From Tetragonia tetragonoides (Eukaryota > Streptophyta > Magnoliopsida > Caryophyllales > Aizoaceae): a stretch of 64,000 nucleotides of DNA. The position numbers and the translations under genes are program-made. Each line of letters opens with the position of its first letter. Within the stretch, counting starts at the first letter, position 1. The stretch covers positions 23,746,501 to 23,810,500 of the forward strand of contig CM076141.1 in the NCBI GenBank assembly GCA_038025085.1, given 5' to 3'. Of this stretch, positions 23,616 to 36,923 are shown piece after piece. The notes under the pieces were generated by a model. It was given only the letters and a program-made list of their open reading frames with translations. It was not told the origin of the DNA and did not search any database.

Positions 23616-24627
23616 ACGGGTAAATTCATTCCAAAGCTTGAGTTGAAACTTGTTTGTACTTGTAAACATCCTAGGTGTAGTTTCTCACTCAAATGAATGC
23701 AAACAAAGTATTTGGACGCTTTCTCTTAATATACAACACAAAAGAACTCAAATCTCTTTCACCCTCCTCGTATGAGCTTTTAAAACGCGTAAATGTATTC
23801 AAAAGCTTGAATTTAAGCTTGTTTGTAACTGCAAACATCCAAGGTGTAGTTTCACACTCAAATGAATACAAACAAAGTATTTGGATGCTTTCTCTTAATA
23901 TACAACACAAAAGAACTCAATTTCTATCACCCTAGCCGTAAGAGCTGTTAAAACGCGTAAATTCATTCAACAGCTTGAGTTGAAGCTAGTTTGTACTTGT
24001 AAACATCCTAGCTGTTGTTTCACACTCAAATGAATGCAAACAACGTATTTGGATGCTTTCTCTTAATATACAACACAAAAGAACTCAAATCTCTTTCACC
24101 CTACTCGTATGAGCTTTTAAAACGCGTAAATGCATTCAAAAGCTTGAGTTGAAGCTTGTTTGTAATTTAACACATTCTTGGTGTAGTTTCATACTCAAAA
24201 GAATGCAAACAAAGTATTTGGATGCTTTCACTTAATATACAACACAAAAGAACTCAAATCTCTTTCACCCTACTCGTATGAGCTGTTAAAACGCGTAAAT
24301 GAATTCAAAAGCATGAGTTGAAGCTTGTTTGTAACTGTAAACATCCTAGGTGTAGTTTCACACTCAAATGAATGCAAACAAAGTATTTGGATGCTTTCTC
24401 TTAATATACAACACAAAAGAACTCAAATCTCTTTCACCCTCCTCGTATTTGCTTTTAAAACGCGTAAATGCATTCAAAAGCTTGAGTTGAAGCTTGTTTG
24501 TACTTGTAAACAACCCTGGTGTTATTTCACACTCAAATGAATTCAAACAAAGTATTTGAATATTTTCTCTTAATATACAACACAAAAGAACCCAATTTCT
24601 ATCACCCTAGTCGTAAGAGCTGTTAAA
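23616..24627 (+). repeat. HOR block 24: 6-mer A2'-I'-E-F-G-H
   Basis: 1012 bp. I' carries 'catccaaggtg' near 23836, shared with copies near 28553 and 33779. Confidence 0.9.
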
Positions 24628-25298
24628 ACGGGTAAATTAATTCCAAAGCTTGAGTTGAAACTTGTTTATACTTGTAAACATCCTAGGTGTAGTTTCACAC
24701 TCAAATGAATGCAAACAAAGTATTTGGATGCTTTCCCTTGATATACAACACAAAAGAACTCAAATCTCTTTCACCCTACTCGTATGAGCTTTTAAAACGT
24801 GTAAATACATTTAAAAGCTTGAGTTGAAGCTTGTTTGTACTTGTAAACATCCTAGGTGTAGTTTCACACTCAAATGAATGCAAACAAAGTATTTGGATGC
24901 TTTCTCTTAATATACAACACAAAAGAACTCAAATCTCTTTCACCCTCCTCGTATGAGCTTTTAAAACGCGTAAATGCATTCAAAAGCTTGAGTTGAAGCT
25001 TGTTTGTAACTGTAAACATCCTAGGTGTAGTTTCACACTCAAATGAATGCAAACAAAGTATTTGGATGCTTTCTCTTAATATACAACACAAAAGAACTCA
25101 AATCTCTTTCACCCTCCTCGTGTTTGCTTTTAAAACGCGTAAATGCATTCAAAAGCTTGAGTTGAAGCTTGTTTGTACTTGTAAACATGGTGTTATTTCA
25201 CACTCAAATGAATGCAAACAAAGTATTTGAATATTTTCTCTTAATATACAACACAAAAGAACCCAATTTCGATCACCCTAGTCGTAAGAGCTGTTAAA
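24628..25298 (+). repeat. HOR block 25: 4-mer A1'-B-L-Hd4
   Basis: 671 bp. Monomers at 24628, 24797, 24966 (L reference copy) and 25135 (Hd4, 164 bp). 'ctttcccttgat' marks A1' here and in the copies at 29345 and 34570. Confidence 0.9.
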
Positions 25299-26138
25299 AC
25301 GGGTAAATTCATTCCAAAGCTTGAGTTGAAACTTGTTTGTACTTGTAAACATCCTAGGTGTAGTTTAACACTTAAATGAATGCAAACAAAGTATTTGGAT
25401 GCTTTCTCTTGATATACAACACAAAAGAACTCAAATCTCTTTCACCCTACTCGTATGAGCTTTTAAAACGTGTAAATACATTTAAAAGCTTGAGTTGAAG
25501 CTTGTCTGTACTTGTAAACATCCTAGGTGTAGTTTCACACTCAAATGAATGCAAACAAAGTATTTGGATGCTTTCTCTTACTATACAACACAAAAGAACT
25601 CAAATCTCTTTCACCCTACTCGTATGAGCTTTTAAAACGTGTAAATACATTTAAAAGCTTGAGTTGAAGCTTGTGTGTACTTGTAAACATCCTAGGTGTA
25701 GTTTCACACTCAAATGAATGCAAACAAAGTATTTGGATGCTTTCTCTTAATATACAACACAAAAGAACTCAAATCTCTTTCACCCTCCTCGTATGAGCTT
25801 TTAAAACGCGTAAATGCATTCAAAAGCTTGAGTTGAAGCTTGTTTGTAACTGTAAACATCCTAGGTGTAGTTTCACACTCAAATGAATGCAAACAAAGTA
25901 TTTGGATGCTTTCTCTTAATATACAACACAAAAGAACTCAAATCTCTTTCACCCTCCTCGTGTTTGCTTTTAAAACGCGTAAATGCATTCAAAAGCTTGA
26001 GTTGAAGCTTGTTTGTACTTGTAAACATGGTGTTATTTCACACTCAAATGAATGCAAACAAAGTATTTGAATATTTTCTCTTAATATACAACACAAAAGA
26101 ACCCAATTTCGATCACCCTAGTCGTAAGAGCTGTTAAA
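25299..26138 (+). repeat. HOR block 26: 5-mer A-B-B-L-Hd4
   Basis: 840 bp. Its A has 'gtttaacacttaaatg' and its first B 'gtctgtac'. The following block begins with the same A and B, so the block is half of an 840-bp tandem duplication. Confidence 0.88.
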
Positions 26139-26982
26139 ACGGGTAAATTCATTCCAAAGCTTGAGTTGAAACTTGTTTGTACTTGTAAACATCCTAGGTG
26201 TAGTTTAACACTTAAATGAATGCAAACAAAGTATTTGGATGCTTTCTCTTGATATACAACACAAAAGAACTCAAATCTCTTTCACCCTACTCGTATGAGC
26301 TTTTAAAACGTGTAAATACATTTAAAAGCTTGAGTTGAAGCTTGTCTGTACTTGTAAACATCCTAGGTGTAGTTTCACACTCAAATGAATGCAAACAAAG
26401 TATTTGGATGCTTTCTCTTACTATACAACACAAAAGAACTCAAATCTCTTTCACCCTACTCGTATGAGCTTTTAAAACGTGTAAATACATTCAAAAGCTT
26501 GAGTTGAAGCTTGTTTGTACTTGTAAACATCCTAGGTGTAGTTCCACACTCAAATGAATGCAAACAAAGTATTTGGATGCTTTCTCTTACTATACAACAC
26601 AAAAGAACTCAAATCTCTTTCACCCTACTCGTACGAGCTTTTAAAACGCGTAAATGAATTCAAAAGCATGAGATGAAGCTTGTTTGTAACTGTAAACATC
26701 CTAGGTGTAATTTCACACTCAAATGAATGCAAACAAAGTATTTGGATGCTTTCTCTTAATATACAACACCAAAGAACTCAAATCTCTTTCACCCTCCTCG
26801 TATTTGCTTTTAAAACGCGTAAATGCATTCAAAAGCTTGAGTTGAAGCTTGTTTGTACTTGTAAACAACCCTGGTGTTATTTCACACTCAAATGAATGCA
26901 AACAAAGTATTTGAATATTTTCTCTTAATATACAACACAAAAGAACCCAATTTCTATCACCCTAGTCGTAAGAGCTGTTAAA
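26139..26982 (+). repeat. HOR block 27: 5-mer A-B-C-(D/G)-H
   Basis: 844 bp. The fourth monomer has the D head (gcatgagatg) and G body (acaccaaag, cctcctcgtatttgc), deleting e1-E'-F from a block-21-like parent. Confidence 0.86.
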
Positions 26983-27657
26983 ACGGGTAAATTCATTCAA
27001 AAGCTTGAGTTGAAACTTGTTTGTACTTGTAAACATCCTAGGTGTAGTTTCACACTCAAATAAATGCAAACAAAGTATTTGGACGCTTTCTCTTAATATA
27101 CAACACAAAAGAACTCAAATCTCTTTCACCCTACTCGTATGAGCTTTTAAAACGCGTAAATGCATTCAAAAGCTTGAGTTGAAGCTTGTTTGTAATTTAA
27201 CACATTCTTGGTGTAGTTTCATACTCAAAAGAATGCAAACAAAGTATTTGGATGCTTTCTCTTAATATACAACACAAAAGAACTCAAATCTCTTTCACCC
27301 TACTCGTATGAGCTTTTAAAACGCGTAAATGAATTCAAAAGCATGAGTTGAAGCTTGTTTGTAACTGTAAACATCCTAGGTGTAGTCTCACACTCAAATG
27401 AATGCAAACAAAGTATTTGGATGCTTTCTCTTAATATACAACACCAAAGAACTCAAATCTCTTTCACCCTCCTCGTATTTGCTTTTAAAACGCGTAAATG
27501 CATTCAAAAGCTTGAGTTGAAGCTTGTTTGTACTTGTAAACAACCCTGGTGTTATTTCACACTCAAATGAATGCAAACAAAGTATTTGAATATTTTCTCT
27601 TAATATACAACACAAAAGAACCCAATTTCTATCACCCTAGTCGTAAGAGCTGTTAAA
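26983..27657 (+). repeat. HOR block 28: 4-mer A-F-G-H
   Basis: 675 bp. Copy of block 22 at an offset of 4717; G has 'acaccaaag' and 'gtagtctcac'. Confidence 0.88.
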
Positions 27658-28332
27658 ACGGGTAAATTCATTCAAAAGCTTGAGTTGAAACTTGTTTGTA
27701 CTTGTAAACATCCTAGGTGTAGTTTCACACTCAAATGAATGCAAACAAAGTATTTGGACGCTTTCTCTTAATATACAACACAAAAGAAGTCAAATCTCTT
27801 TCACCCTCCTCGTATGAGCTTTTAAAACGCGTAAATGTATTCAAAAGCTTGAGTTTAAGCTTGTTTGTAACTGCAAACATCCTAGGTGTAGTTTCACACT
27901 CAAATGAATGCAAACAAAGTATTTGGATGCTTTCTCTCAATATACAACACAAAAGAACTCAAATCTCTTTCACCCTAATCGTATGAGCTTTTAAAACGTG
28001 TAAATACATTCAAAAGCTTGAGTTGAAGCTTGTTTGTACTTGTAAACATCCTAGGTGTAGTTTCACACTCAAATGAATGCAAACAAAGTATTTGGACGCT
28101 TTCTCTTAATATACAACACAAAAAAACTCAAATCTCTTTCACCCTCCTCGTATTTGCTTTTAAAACGCGTAAATGCATTCAAAAGCTTGAGTTGAAGCTT
28201 GTTTGTACTTGTAAACAACCCTGGTGTTATTTCACACTCAAATGAATGCAGACAAAGTATTTGAATATTTTCTCTTAATATACAACACAAAAGAACCCAA
28301 TTTCTATCACCCTAGTCGTAAGAGCTGTTAAA
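27658..28332 (+). repeat. HOR block 29: 4-mer A2-I-J-H
   Basis: 675 bp. Copy of block 23 at offset 4717, including 'gcagacaaag'. J has 'acacaaaaaaac' near 28116. Confidence 0.9.
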
Positions 28333-29344
28333 ACGGGTAAATTCATTCCAAAGCTTGAGTTGAAACTTGTTTGTACTTGTAAACATCCTAGGTGTAGTTT
28401 CACACTCAAATGAATGCAAACAAAGTATTTGGACGCTTTCTCTTAATATACAACACAAAAGAACTCAAATCTCTTTCACCCTCCTCGTATGAGCTTTTAA
28501 AACGCGTAAATGTATTCAAAAGCTTGAATTTAAGCTTGTTTGTAACTGCAAACATCCAAGGTGTAGTTTCACACTCAAATGAATGCAAACAAAGTATTTG
28601 GATGCTTTCTCTTAATATACAACACAAAAGAACTCAATTTCTATCACCCTAGCCGTAAGAGCTGTTAAAACGCGTAAATTCATTCAACAGCTTGAGTTGA
28701 AGCTTGTTTGTACTTGTAAACATCCTAGCTGTTGTTTCACACTCAAATGAATGCAAACAACGTATTTGGATGCTTTCTCTTAATATACAACACAAAAGAA
28801 CTCAAATCTCTTTCACCCTACTCGTATGAGCTTTTAAAACGCGTAAATGCATTCAAAAGCTTGAGTTGAAGCTTGTTTGTAATTTAACACATTCATGGTG
28901 TAGTTTCATATTCAAAAGAATGCAAACAAAGTATTTGGATGCTTTCTCTTAATATACAACACAAAAGAACTCAAATCTCTTTCACCCTACTCGTATGAGC
29001 TGTTAAAACGCGTAAATGAATTCAAAAGCATGAGTTGAAGCTTGTTTGTAACTGTAAACATCCTAGGTGTAGTTTCACACTCAAATGAATGCAAACAAAG
29101 TATTTGGATGCTTTCTCTTAATATACAACACAAAAGAACTCAAATCTCTTTCACCCTCCTCGTATTTGCTTTTAAAACGCGTAAATGCATTCAAAAGCTT
29201 GAGTTTAAGCTTGTTTGTACTTGTGAACAACCCTGGTGTTATTTCACACTCAAATGAATTCAAACAAAGTATTTGAATATTTTCTCTTAATATACAACAC
29301 AAAAGAACCCAATTTCTATCACCCTAGCCGTAAGAGCTGTTAAA
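28333..29344 (+). repeat. HOR block 30: 6-mer A2'-I'-E-F-G-H
   Basis: 1012 bp. Copy of block 24 at offset 4717 with 'catccaaggtg'; H has 'gagtttaag' and 'cttgtgaac'. Confidence 0.9.
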
Positions 29345-30015
29345 ACGGGTAAATTCATTCCAAAGCTTGAGTTGAAACTTGTTTATACTTGTAAACATCC
29401 TAGGTGTAGTTTCACACTCAAATGAATGCAAACAAAGTATTTGGATGCTTTCCCTTGATATACAACACAAAAGAACTCAAATCTCTTTCACCCTACTCGT
29501 ATGAGCTTTTAAAACGTGTAAATACATTTAAAAGCTTGAGTTGAAGCTTGTTTGTACTTGTAAACATCCTAGGTGTAGTTTCACACTCAAATGAATGCAA
29601 ACAAAGTATTTGGATGCTTTCTCTTAATATACAACACAAAAGAACTCAAATCTCTTTCACCCTCCTCGTATGAGCTTTTAAAACGCGTAAATGCATTCAA
29701 AAGTTTGAGTTGAAGCTTGTTTGTAACTGTAAACATCCTAGGTGTAGTTTCACACTCAAATGAATGCAAACAAAGTATTTGGATGCTTTCTCTTAATATA
29801 CAACACAAAAGAACTCAAATCTCTTTCACCCTCCTCGTGTTTGCTTTTAAAACGCGTAAATGCATTCAAAAGCTTGAGTTGAAGCTTGTTTGTACTTGTA
29901 AACATGGTGTTATTTCACACTCAAATGAATGCAAACAAAGTATTTGAATATTTTCTCTTAATATACAACACAAAAGAACCCAATTTCGATCACCCTAGTC
30001 GTAAGAGCTGTTAAA
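29345..30015 (+). repeat. HOR block 31: 4-mer A1'-B-L-Hd4
   Basis: 671 bp. Copy of block 25 at offset 4717; keeps 'ctttcccttgat' and the 4-bp deletion. Confidence 0.9.
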
Positions 30016-31533
30016 ACGGGTAAATTCATTCCAAAGCTTGAGTTGAAACTTGTTTGTACTTGTAAACATCCTAGGTGTAGTTTAACACTTAAATGAATGC
30101 AAACAAAGTATTTGGATGCTTTCTCTTGATATACAACACAAAAGAACTCAAATCTCTTTCACCCTACTCGTATGAGCTTTTAAAACGTGTAAATACATTT
30201 AAAAGCTTGAGTTGAAGCTTGTCTGTACTTGTAAACATCCTAGGTGTAGTTTCACACTCAAATGAATGCAAACAAAGTATTTGGATGCTTTCTCTTACTA
30301 TACAACACAAAAGAACTCAAATCTCTTTCACCCTACTCGTATGAGCTTTTAAAGCGTGTAAATACATTCAAAAGCTTGAGTTGAAGCTTGTTTGTACTTG
30401 TAAACATCCTAGGTGTAGTTCCACACTCAAATGAATGCAAACAAAGTATTTGGATGCTTTCTCTTACTATACAACACAAAAGAACTCAAATCTCTTTCAC
30501 CCTACTCGTACGAGCTTTTAAAACGCGTAAATGAATTCAAAAGCATGAGATGAAGCTTGTTTGTAACTGTAAACATCCTAGGTGTAATTTCACACTCAAA
30601 TGAATGCAAACAAAGTATTTGGATGCTTTCTCTTAATATACAACACACAAGAACTCAATTTCTATCACCCTAGTCGTAAGAGCTGTTAAAACGCGTAAAT
30701 TCCTTCAACAGCTTGAGTTGAAGCTTGTTTGTACTTGTAAACATCCTAGGTGTAGTTTCACACTCAAATGAATGCAAACAAAGTATTTGGATGCTTTCTT
30801 TTAATATCCAACACAAAAGAACTGAATTTCTATCACCCTAGTCGTAAGAGCTGTTAAAACGCGTAAATTCATTCAACAGCTTGAGTTGAAGCTTGTTTGT
30901 ACTTGTAAACATCCTAGGTGTTGTTTCACACTCATATGAATGCAAACAACGTATTCGGATGCTTTCTCTTAATATACAACACAAAAGAACTCAAATCTCT
31001 TTCACCCTACTCGTATGAGCTTTTAAAACGCGTAAATGCATTCAAAAGCTTGAGTTGAAGCTTGTTTGTAATTTAACACATTCTTGGTGTAGTTTCATAC
31101 TCAAAAGAATGCAAACAAAGTATTTGGATGCTTTCTCTTAATATACAACACAAAAGAACTCAAATCTCTTTCACCCTACTCGTATGAGCTTTTAAAACGC
31201 GTAAATGAATTCAAAAGCATGAGTTGAAGCTTGTTTGTAACTGTAAACATCCTAGGTGTAGTTTCACACTCAAATGAATGCAAACAAAGTATTTGGATGC
31301 TTTCTCTTAATATACAACACCAAAGAACTCAAATCTCTTTCACCCTCCTCGTATTTGCTTTTAAAACGCGTAAATGCATTCAAAAGCTTGAGTTGAAGCT
31401 TGTTTGTACTTGTAAACAACCCTGGTGTTATTTCACACTCAAATGAATGCAAACAAAGTATTTGAATATTTTCTCTTAATATACAACACAAAAGAACCCA
31501 ATTTCTATCACCCTAGTCGTAAGAGCTGTTAAA
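30016..31533 (+). repeat. HOR block 32: 9-mer A-B-C-D-e1-E'-F-G-H
   Basis: 1518 bp. Copy of block 21 at offset 9268; e1 (ttttaatatcc) and E' (cactcatatg, gtattcgg) are retained. Confidence 0.9.
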
Positions 31534-32208
31534 ACGGGTAAATTCATTCAAAAGCTTGAGTTGAAACTTGTTTGTACTTGTAAACATCCTAGGTGTAGTT
31601 TCACACTCAAATAAATGCAAACAAAGTATTTGGACGCTTTCTCTTAATATACAACACAAAAGAACTCAAATCTCTTTCACCCTACTCGTATGAGCTTTTA
31701 AAACGCGTAAATGCATTCAAAAGCTTGAGTTGAAGCTTGTTTGTAATTTAACACATTCTTGGTGTAGTTTCATACTCAAAAGAATGCAAACAAAGTATTT
31801 GGATGCTTTCTCTTAATATACAACACAAAAGAACTGAAATCTCTTTCACCCTACTCGTATGAGCTTTTAAAACGCGTAAATGAATTCAAAAGCATGAGTT
31901 GAAGCTTGTTTGTAACTGTAAACATCCTAGGTGTAGTTTCACACTCAAATGAATGCAAACAAAGTATTTGGATGCTTTCTCTTAATATACAACACCAAAG
32001 AACTCAAATCTCTTTCACCCTCCTCGTATTTGCTTTTAAAACGCGTAAATGCATTCAAAAGCTTGAGTTGAAGCTTGTTTGTACTTGTAAACAACCCTGG
32101 TGTTATTTAACACTCAAATGAATGCAAACAAAGTATTTGAATATTTTCTCTGAATATACAACACAAAAGAACCCAATTTCTATCACCCTAGTCGTAAGAG
32201 CTGTTAAA
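31534..32208 (+). repeat. HOR block 33: 4-mer A-F-G-H
   Basis: 675 bp. First of two tandem copies; H has 'tatttaacac' and 'ctctgaatatac', G has 'acaccaaag'. Confidence 0.88.
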
Positions 32209-32883
32209 ACGGGTAAATTCATTCAAAAGCTTGAGTTGAAACTTGTTTGTACTTGTAAACATCCTAGGTGTAGTTTCACACTCAAATAAATGCAAACAAA
32301 GTATTTGGACGCTTTCTCTTAATATACAACACAAAAGAACTCAAATCTCTTTCACCCTACTCGTATGAGCTTTTAAAACGCGTAAATGCATTCAAAAGCT
32401 TGAGTTGAAGCTTGTTTGTAATTTAACACATTCTTGGTGTAGTTTCATACTCAAAAGAATGCAAACAAAGTATTTGGATGCTTTCTCTTAATATACAACA
32501 CAAAAGAACTCAAATCTCTTTCACCCTACTCGTATGAGCTTTTAAAACGCGTAAATGAATTCAAAAGCATGAGTTGAAGCTTGTTTGTAACTGTAAACAT
32601 CCTAGGTGTAGTTTCACACTCAAATGAATGCAAACAAAGTATTTGGATGCTTTCTCTTAATATACAACACCAAAGAACTCAAATCTCTTTCACCCTCCTC
32701 GTATTTGCTTTTAAAACGCGTAAATGCATTCAAAAGCTTGAGTTGAAGCTTGTTTGTACTTGTAAACAACCCTGGTGTTATTTCACACTCAAATGAATGC
32801 AAACAAAGTATTTGAATATTTTCTCTTAATATACAACACAAAAGAACCCAATTTCTATCACCCTAGTCGTAAGAGCTGTTAAA
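32209..32883 (+). repeat. HOR block 34: 4-mer A-F-G-H
   Basis: 675 bp. Second tandem copy of the same 4-mer; nearly identical to block 33. Confidence 0.88.
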
Positions 32884-33558
32884 ACGGGTAAATTCATTCA
32901 AAAGCTTGAGTTGAAACTTGTTTGTACTTGTAAACATCCTAGGTGTAGTTTCACACTCAAATGAATGCAAACAAAGTATTTGGACGCTTTCTCTTAATAT
33001 ACAACACAAAAGAAGTCAAATCTCTTTCACCCTCCTCGTATGAGCTTTTAAAACGCGTAAATGTATTCAAAAGCTTGAGTTTAAGCTTGTTTGTAACTGC
33101 AAACATCCTAGGTGTAGTTTCACACTCAAATGAATGCAAACAAAGTATTTGGATGCTTTCTCTCAATATACAACACAAAAGAACTCAAATCTCTTTCACC
33201 CTAATCGTATGAGCTTTTAAAACGTGTAAATACATTCAAAAGCTTGAGTTGAAGCTTGTTTGTACTTGTAAACATCCTAGGTGTAGTTTCACACTCAAAT
33301 GAATGCAAACAAAGTATTTGGACGCTTTCTCTTAATATACAACACAAAAGAACTCAAATCTCTTTCACCCTCCTCGTATTTGCTTTTAAAACGCGTAAAT
33401 GCATTCAAAAGCTTGAGTTGAAGCTTGTTTGTACTTGTAAACAACCCTGGTGTTATTTCACACTCAAATGAATGCAGACAAAGTATTTGAATATTTTCTC
33501 TTAATATACAACACAAAAGAACCCAATTTCTATCACCCTAGTCGTAAGAGCTGTTAAA
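32884..33558 (+). repeat. HOR block 35: 4-mer A2-I-J-H
   Basis: 675 bp. Third copy of the block 23/29 unit, with 'gcagacaaag' near 33475. Confidence 0.9.
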
Positions 33559-34232
33559 ACGGGTAAATTCATTCCAAAGCTTGAGTTGAAACTTGTTTGT
33601 ACTTGTAAACATCCTAGGTGTAGTTTCACACTCAAATGAATGCAAACAAAGTATTTGGACGCTTTCTCTTAATATACAACACAAAAGAACTCAAATCTCT
33701 TTCACCCTCCTCGTATGAGCTTTTAAAACGCGTAAATGTATTCAAAAGCTTGAATTTAAGCTTGTTTGTAACTGCAAACATCCAAGGTGTAGTTTCACAC
33801 TCAAATGAATGCAAACAAAGTATTTGGATGCTTTCTCTTAATATACAACACAAAAGAACTCAATTTCTATCACCCTAGCCGTAAGAGCTGTTAAAACGCG
33901 TAAATTCATTCAACAGCTTGAGTTGAAGCTTGTTTGTACTTGTAAACATCCTAGCTGTTGTTTCACACTCAAATGAATGCAAACAACGTATTTGGACGCT
34001 TTCTCTTAATATACAACACAAAAGAACTCAAATCTCTTTCACCCTCCTCGTATTTGCTTTTAAAACGCGTAAATGCATTCAAAAGCTTGAGTTTAAGCTT
34101 GTTTGTACTTGTAAACAACCCTGGTGTTATTTCACACTCAAATGAATTCAAACAAAGTATTTGAATATTTTCTCTTAATATACAACACAAAAGAACCCAA
34201 TTTCTATCACCCTAGTCGTAAGAGCTGTTAAA
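33559..34232 (+). repeat. HOR block 36: 4-mer A2'-I'-(E/J)-H
   Basis: 674 bp. Shortened form of blocks 24/30: the E monomer turns into a J-like one (tttggacgc, tatttgc), removing F and G. Confidence 0.86.
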
Positions 34233-34569
34233 ACGGGTAAATTCATTCCAAAGCTTGAGTTGAAGCTTGTTTGTACTTGTAAACATCCTAGCTGTTGTTT
34301 CACACTCAAATGAATGCAAACAACGTATTTGGACGCTTTCTCTTAATATACAACACAAAAGAACTCAAATCTCTTTCACCCTCCTCGTATTTGCTTTTAA
34401 AACGCGTAAATGCATTCAAAAGCTTGAGTTTAAGCTTGTTTGTACTTGTAAACAACCCTGGTGTTATTTCACACTCAAATGAATTCAAACAAAGTATTTG
34501 AATATTTTCTCTTAATATACAACACAAAAGAACCCAATTTCTATCACCCTAGTCGTAAGAGCTGTTAAA
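34233..34569 (+). repeat. HOR block 37: dimer (A/E/J)-H
   Basis: 337 bp, the shortest block. The first monomer starts as A (acgggtaaatt, ttccaaagc) and becomes E (gttgaagc, ctagctgttg, caacgtattt) then J. It is a tandem copy of the E/J-H dimer just upstream. Confidence 0.87.
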
Positions 34570-35240
34570 ACGGGTAAATTCATTCCAAAGCTTGAGTTGA
34601 AACTTGTTTATACTTGTAAACATCCTAGGTGTAGTTTCACACTCAAATGAATGCAAACAAAGTATTTGGATGCTTTCCCTTGATATACAACACAAAAGAA
34701 CTCAAATCTCTTTCACCCTACTCGTATGAGCTTTTAAAACGTGTAAATACATTTAAAAGCTTGAGTTGAAGCTTGTTTGTACTTGTAAACATCCTAGGTG
34801 TAGTTTCACACTCAAATGAATGCAAACAAAGTATTTGGATGCTTTCTCTTAATATACAACACAAAAGAACTCAAATCTCTTTCACCCTCCTCGTATGAGC
34901 TTTTAAAACGCGTAAATGCATTCAAAAGCTTGAGTTGAAGCTTGTTTGTAACTGTAAACATCCTAGGTGTAGTTTCACACTCAAATGAATGCAAACAAAG
35001 TATTTGGATGCTTTCTCTTAATATACAACACAAAAGAACTCAAATCTCTTTCACCCTCCTCGTGTTTGCTTTTAAAACGCGTAAATGCATTCAAAAGCTT
35101 GAGTTGAAGCTTGTTTGTACTTGTAAACATGGTGTTATTTCACACTCAAATGAATGCAAACAAAGTATTTGAATATTTTCTCTTAATATACAACACAAAA
35201 GAACCCAATTTCGATCACCCTAGTCGTAAGAGCTGTTAAA
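34570..35240 (+). repeat. HOR block 38: 4-mer A1'-B-L-Hd4
   Basis: 671 bp. Third copy of blocks 25 and 31. Confidence 0.9.
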
Positions 35241-36923
35241 ACGGGTAAATTCATTCCAAAGCTTGAGTTGAAACTTGTTTGTACTTGTAAACATCCTAGG
35301 TGTAGTTTAACACTTAAATGAATGCAAACAAAGTATTTGGATGCTTTCTCTTGATATACAACACAAAAGAACTCAAATCTCTTTCACCCTACTCGTATGA
35401 GCTTTTAAAACGTGTAAATACATTTAAAAGCTTGAGTTGAAGCTTGTCTGTACTTGTAAACATCCTAGGTGTAGTTTCACACTCAAATGAATGCAAACAA
35501 AGTATTTGGATGCTTTCTCTTACTATACAACACAAAAGAACTCAAATCTCTTTCACCCTACTCGTATGAGCTTTTAAAACGTGTAAATACATTCAAAAGC
35601 TTGAGTTGAAGCTTGTTTGTACTTGTAAACATCCTAGGTGTAGTTCCACACTCAAATGAATGCAAACAAAGTATTTGGATGCTTTCTCTTACTATACAAC
35701 ACAAAAGAACTCAAATCTCTTTCACCCTACTCGTACGAGCTTTTAAAACGCGTAAATGCATTCAAAAGCTTGAGTTGAAGCTTGTTTGTAACTGTAAACA
35801 TCCTAGGTGTAGTTTCACACTCAAATGAATGCAAACAAAGTATTTGGATGCTTTCTCTTAATATACAACACAAAAGAACTCAAATCTCTTTCACCCTCCT
35901 CGTGTTTGCTTTTAAAACGCGTAAATGCATTCAAAAGCTTGAGTTGAAGCTTGTTTGTACTTGTAAACATGGTGTTATTTCACACTCAAATGAATGCAAA
36001 CAAAGTATTTGGATGCTTTCTCTTAATATACAACACACAAGAACTCAATTTCTATCACCCTAGTCGTAAGAGCTGTTAAAACGCGTAAATTCCTTCAACA
36101 GCTTGAGTTGAAGCTTGTTTGTACTTGTAAACATCCTAGGTGTAGTTTCACACTCAAATGAATGCAAACAAAGTATTTGGATGCTTTCTTTTAATATCCA
36201 ACACAAAAGAACTGAATTTCTATCACCCTAGTCGTAAGAGCTGTTAAAACGCGTAAATTCATTCAACAGCTTGAGTTGAAGCTTGTTTGTACTTGTAAAC
36301 ATCCTAGGTGTTGTTTCACACTCATATGAATGCAAACAACGTATTCGGATGCTTTCTCTTAATATACAACACAAAAGAACTCAAATCTCTTTCACCCTAC
36401 TCGTATGAGCTTTTAAAACGCGTAAATGCATTCAAAAGCTTGAGTTGAAGCTTGTTTGTAATTTAACACATTCTTGGTGTAGTTTCATACTCAAAAGAAT
36501 GCAAACAAAGTATTTGGATGCTTTCTCTTAATATACAACACAAAAGAACTCAAATCTCTTTCACCCTACTCGTATGAGCTTTTAAAACGCGTCAATGAAT
36601 TCAAAAGCATGAGTTGAAGCTTGTTTGTAACTGTAAACATCCTAGGTGTAGTTTCACACTCAAATGAATGCAAACAAAGTATTTGGATGCTTTCTATTAA
36701 TATACAACACAAAAGAACTCAAATCTCTTTCACCCTCCTCGTATTTGCTTTTAAAACGCGTAAATGCATTCAAAAGCTTGAGTTGAAGCTTGTTTGTACT
36801 TGTAAACAACCCTGGTGTTATTTAACACTCAAATGAATGCAAACAAAGTATTTGAATATTTTCTCTTAATATACAACACAAAAGAACCCAATTTCTATCA
36901 CCCTAGTCGTAAGAGCTGTTAAA
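35241..36923 (+). repeat. HOR block 39: 10-mer A-B-C-L-(Hd4/D)-e1-E'-F-G-H
   Basis: 1683 bp (4 short of a full 10-mer). L and a Hd4 head have been introduced between C and the D tail; the fifth monomer (about 35917-36080) begins as Hd4 and ends with the 'acacaagaactcaattt' D-type tail. The rest copies blocks 21 and 32. Confidence 0.85.
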
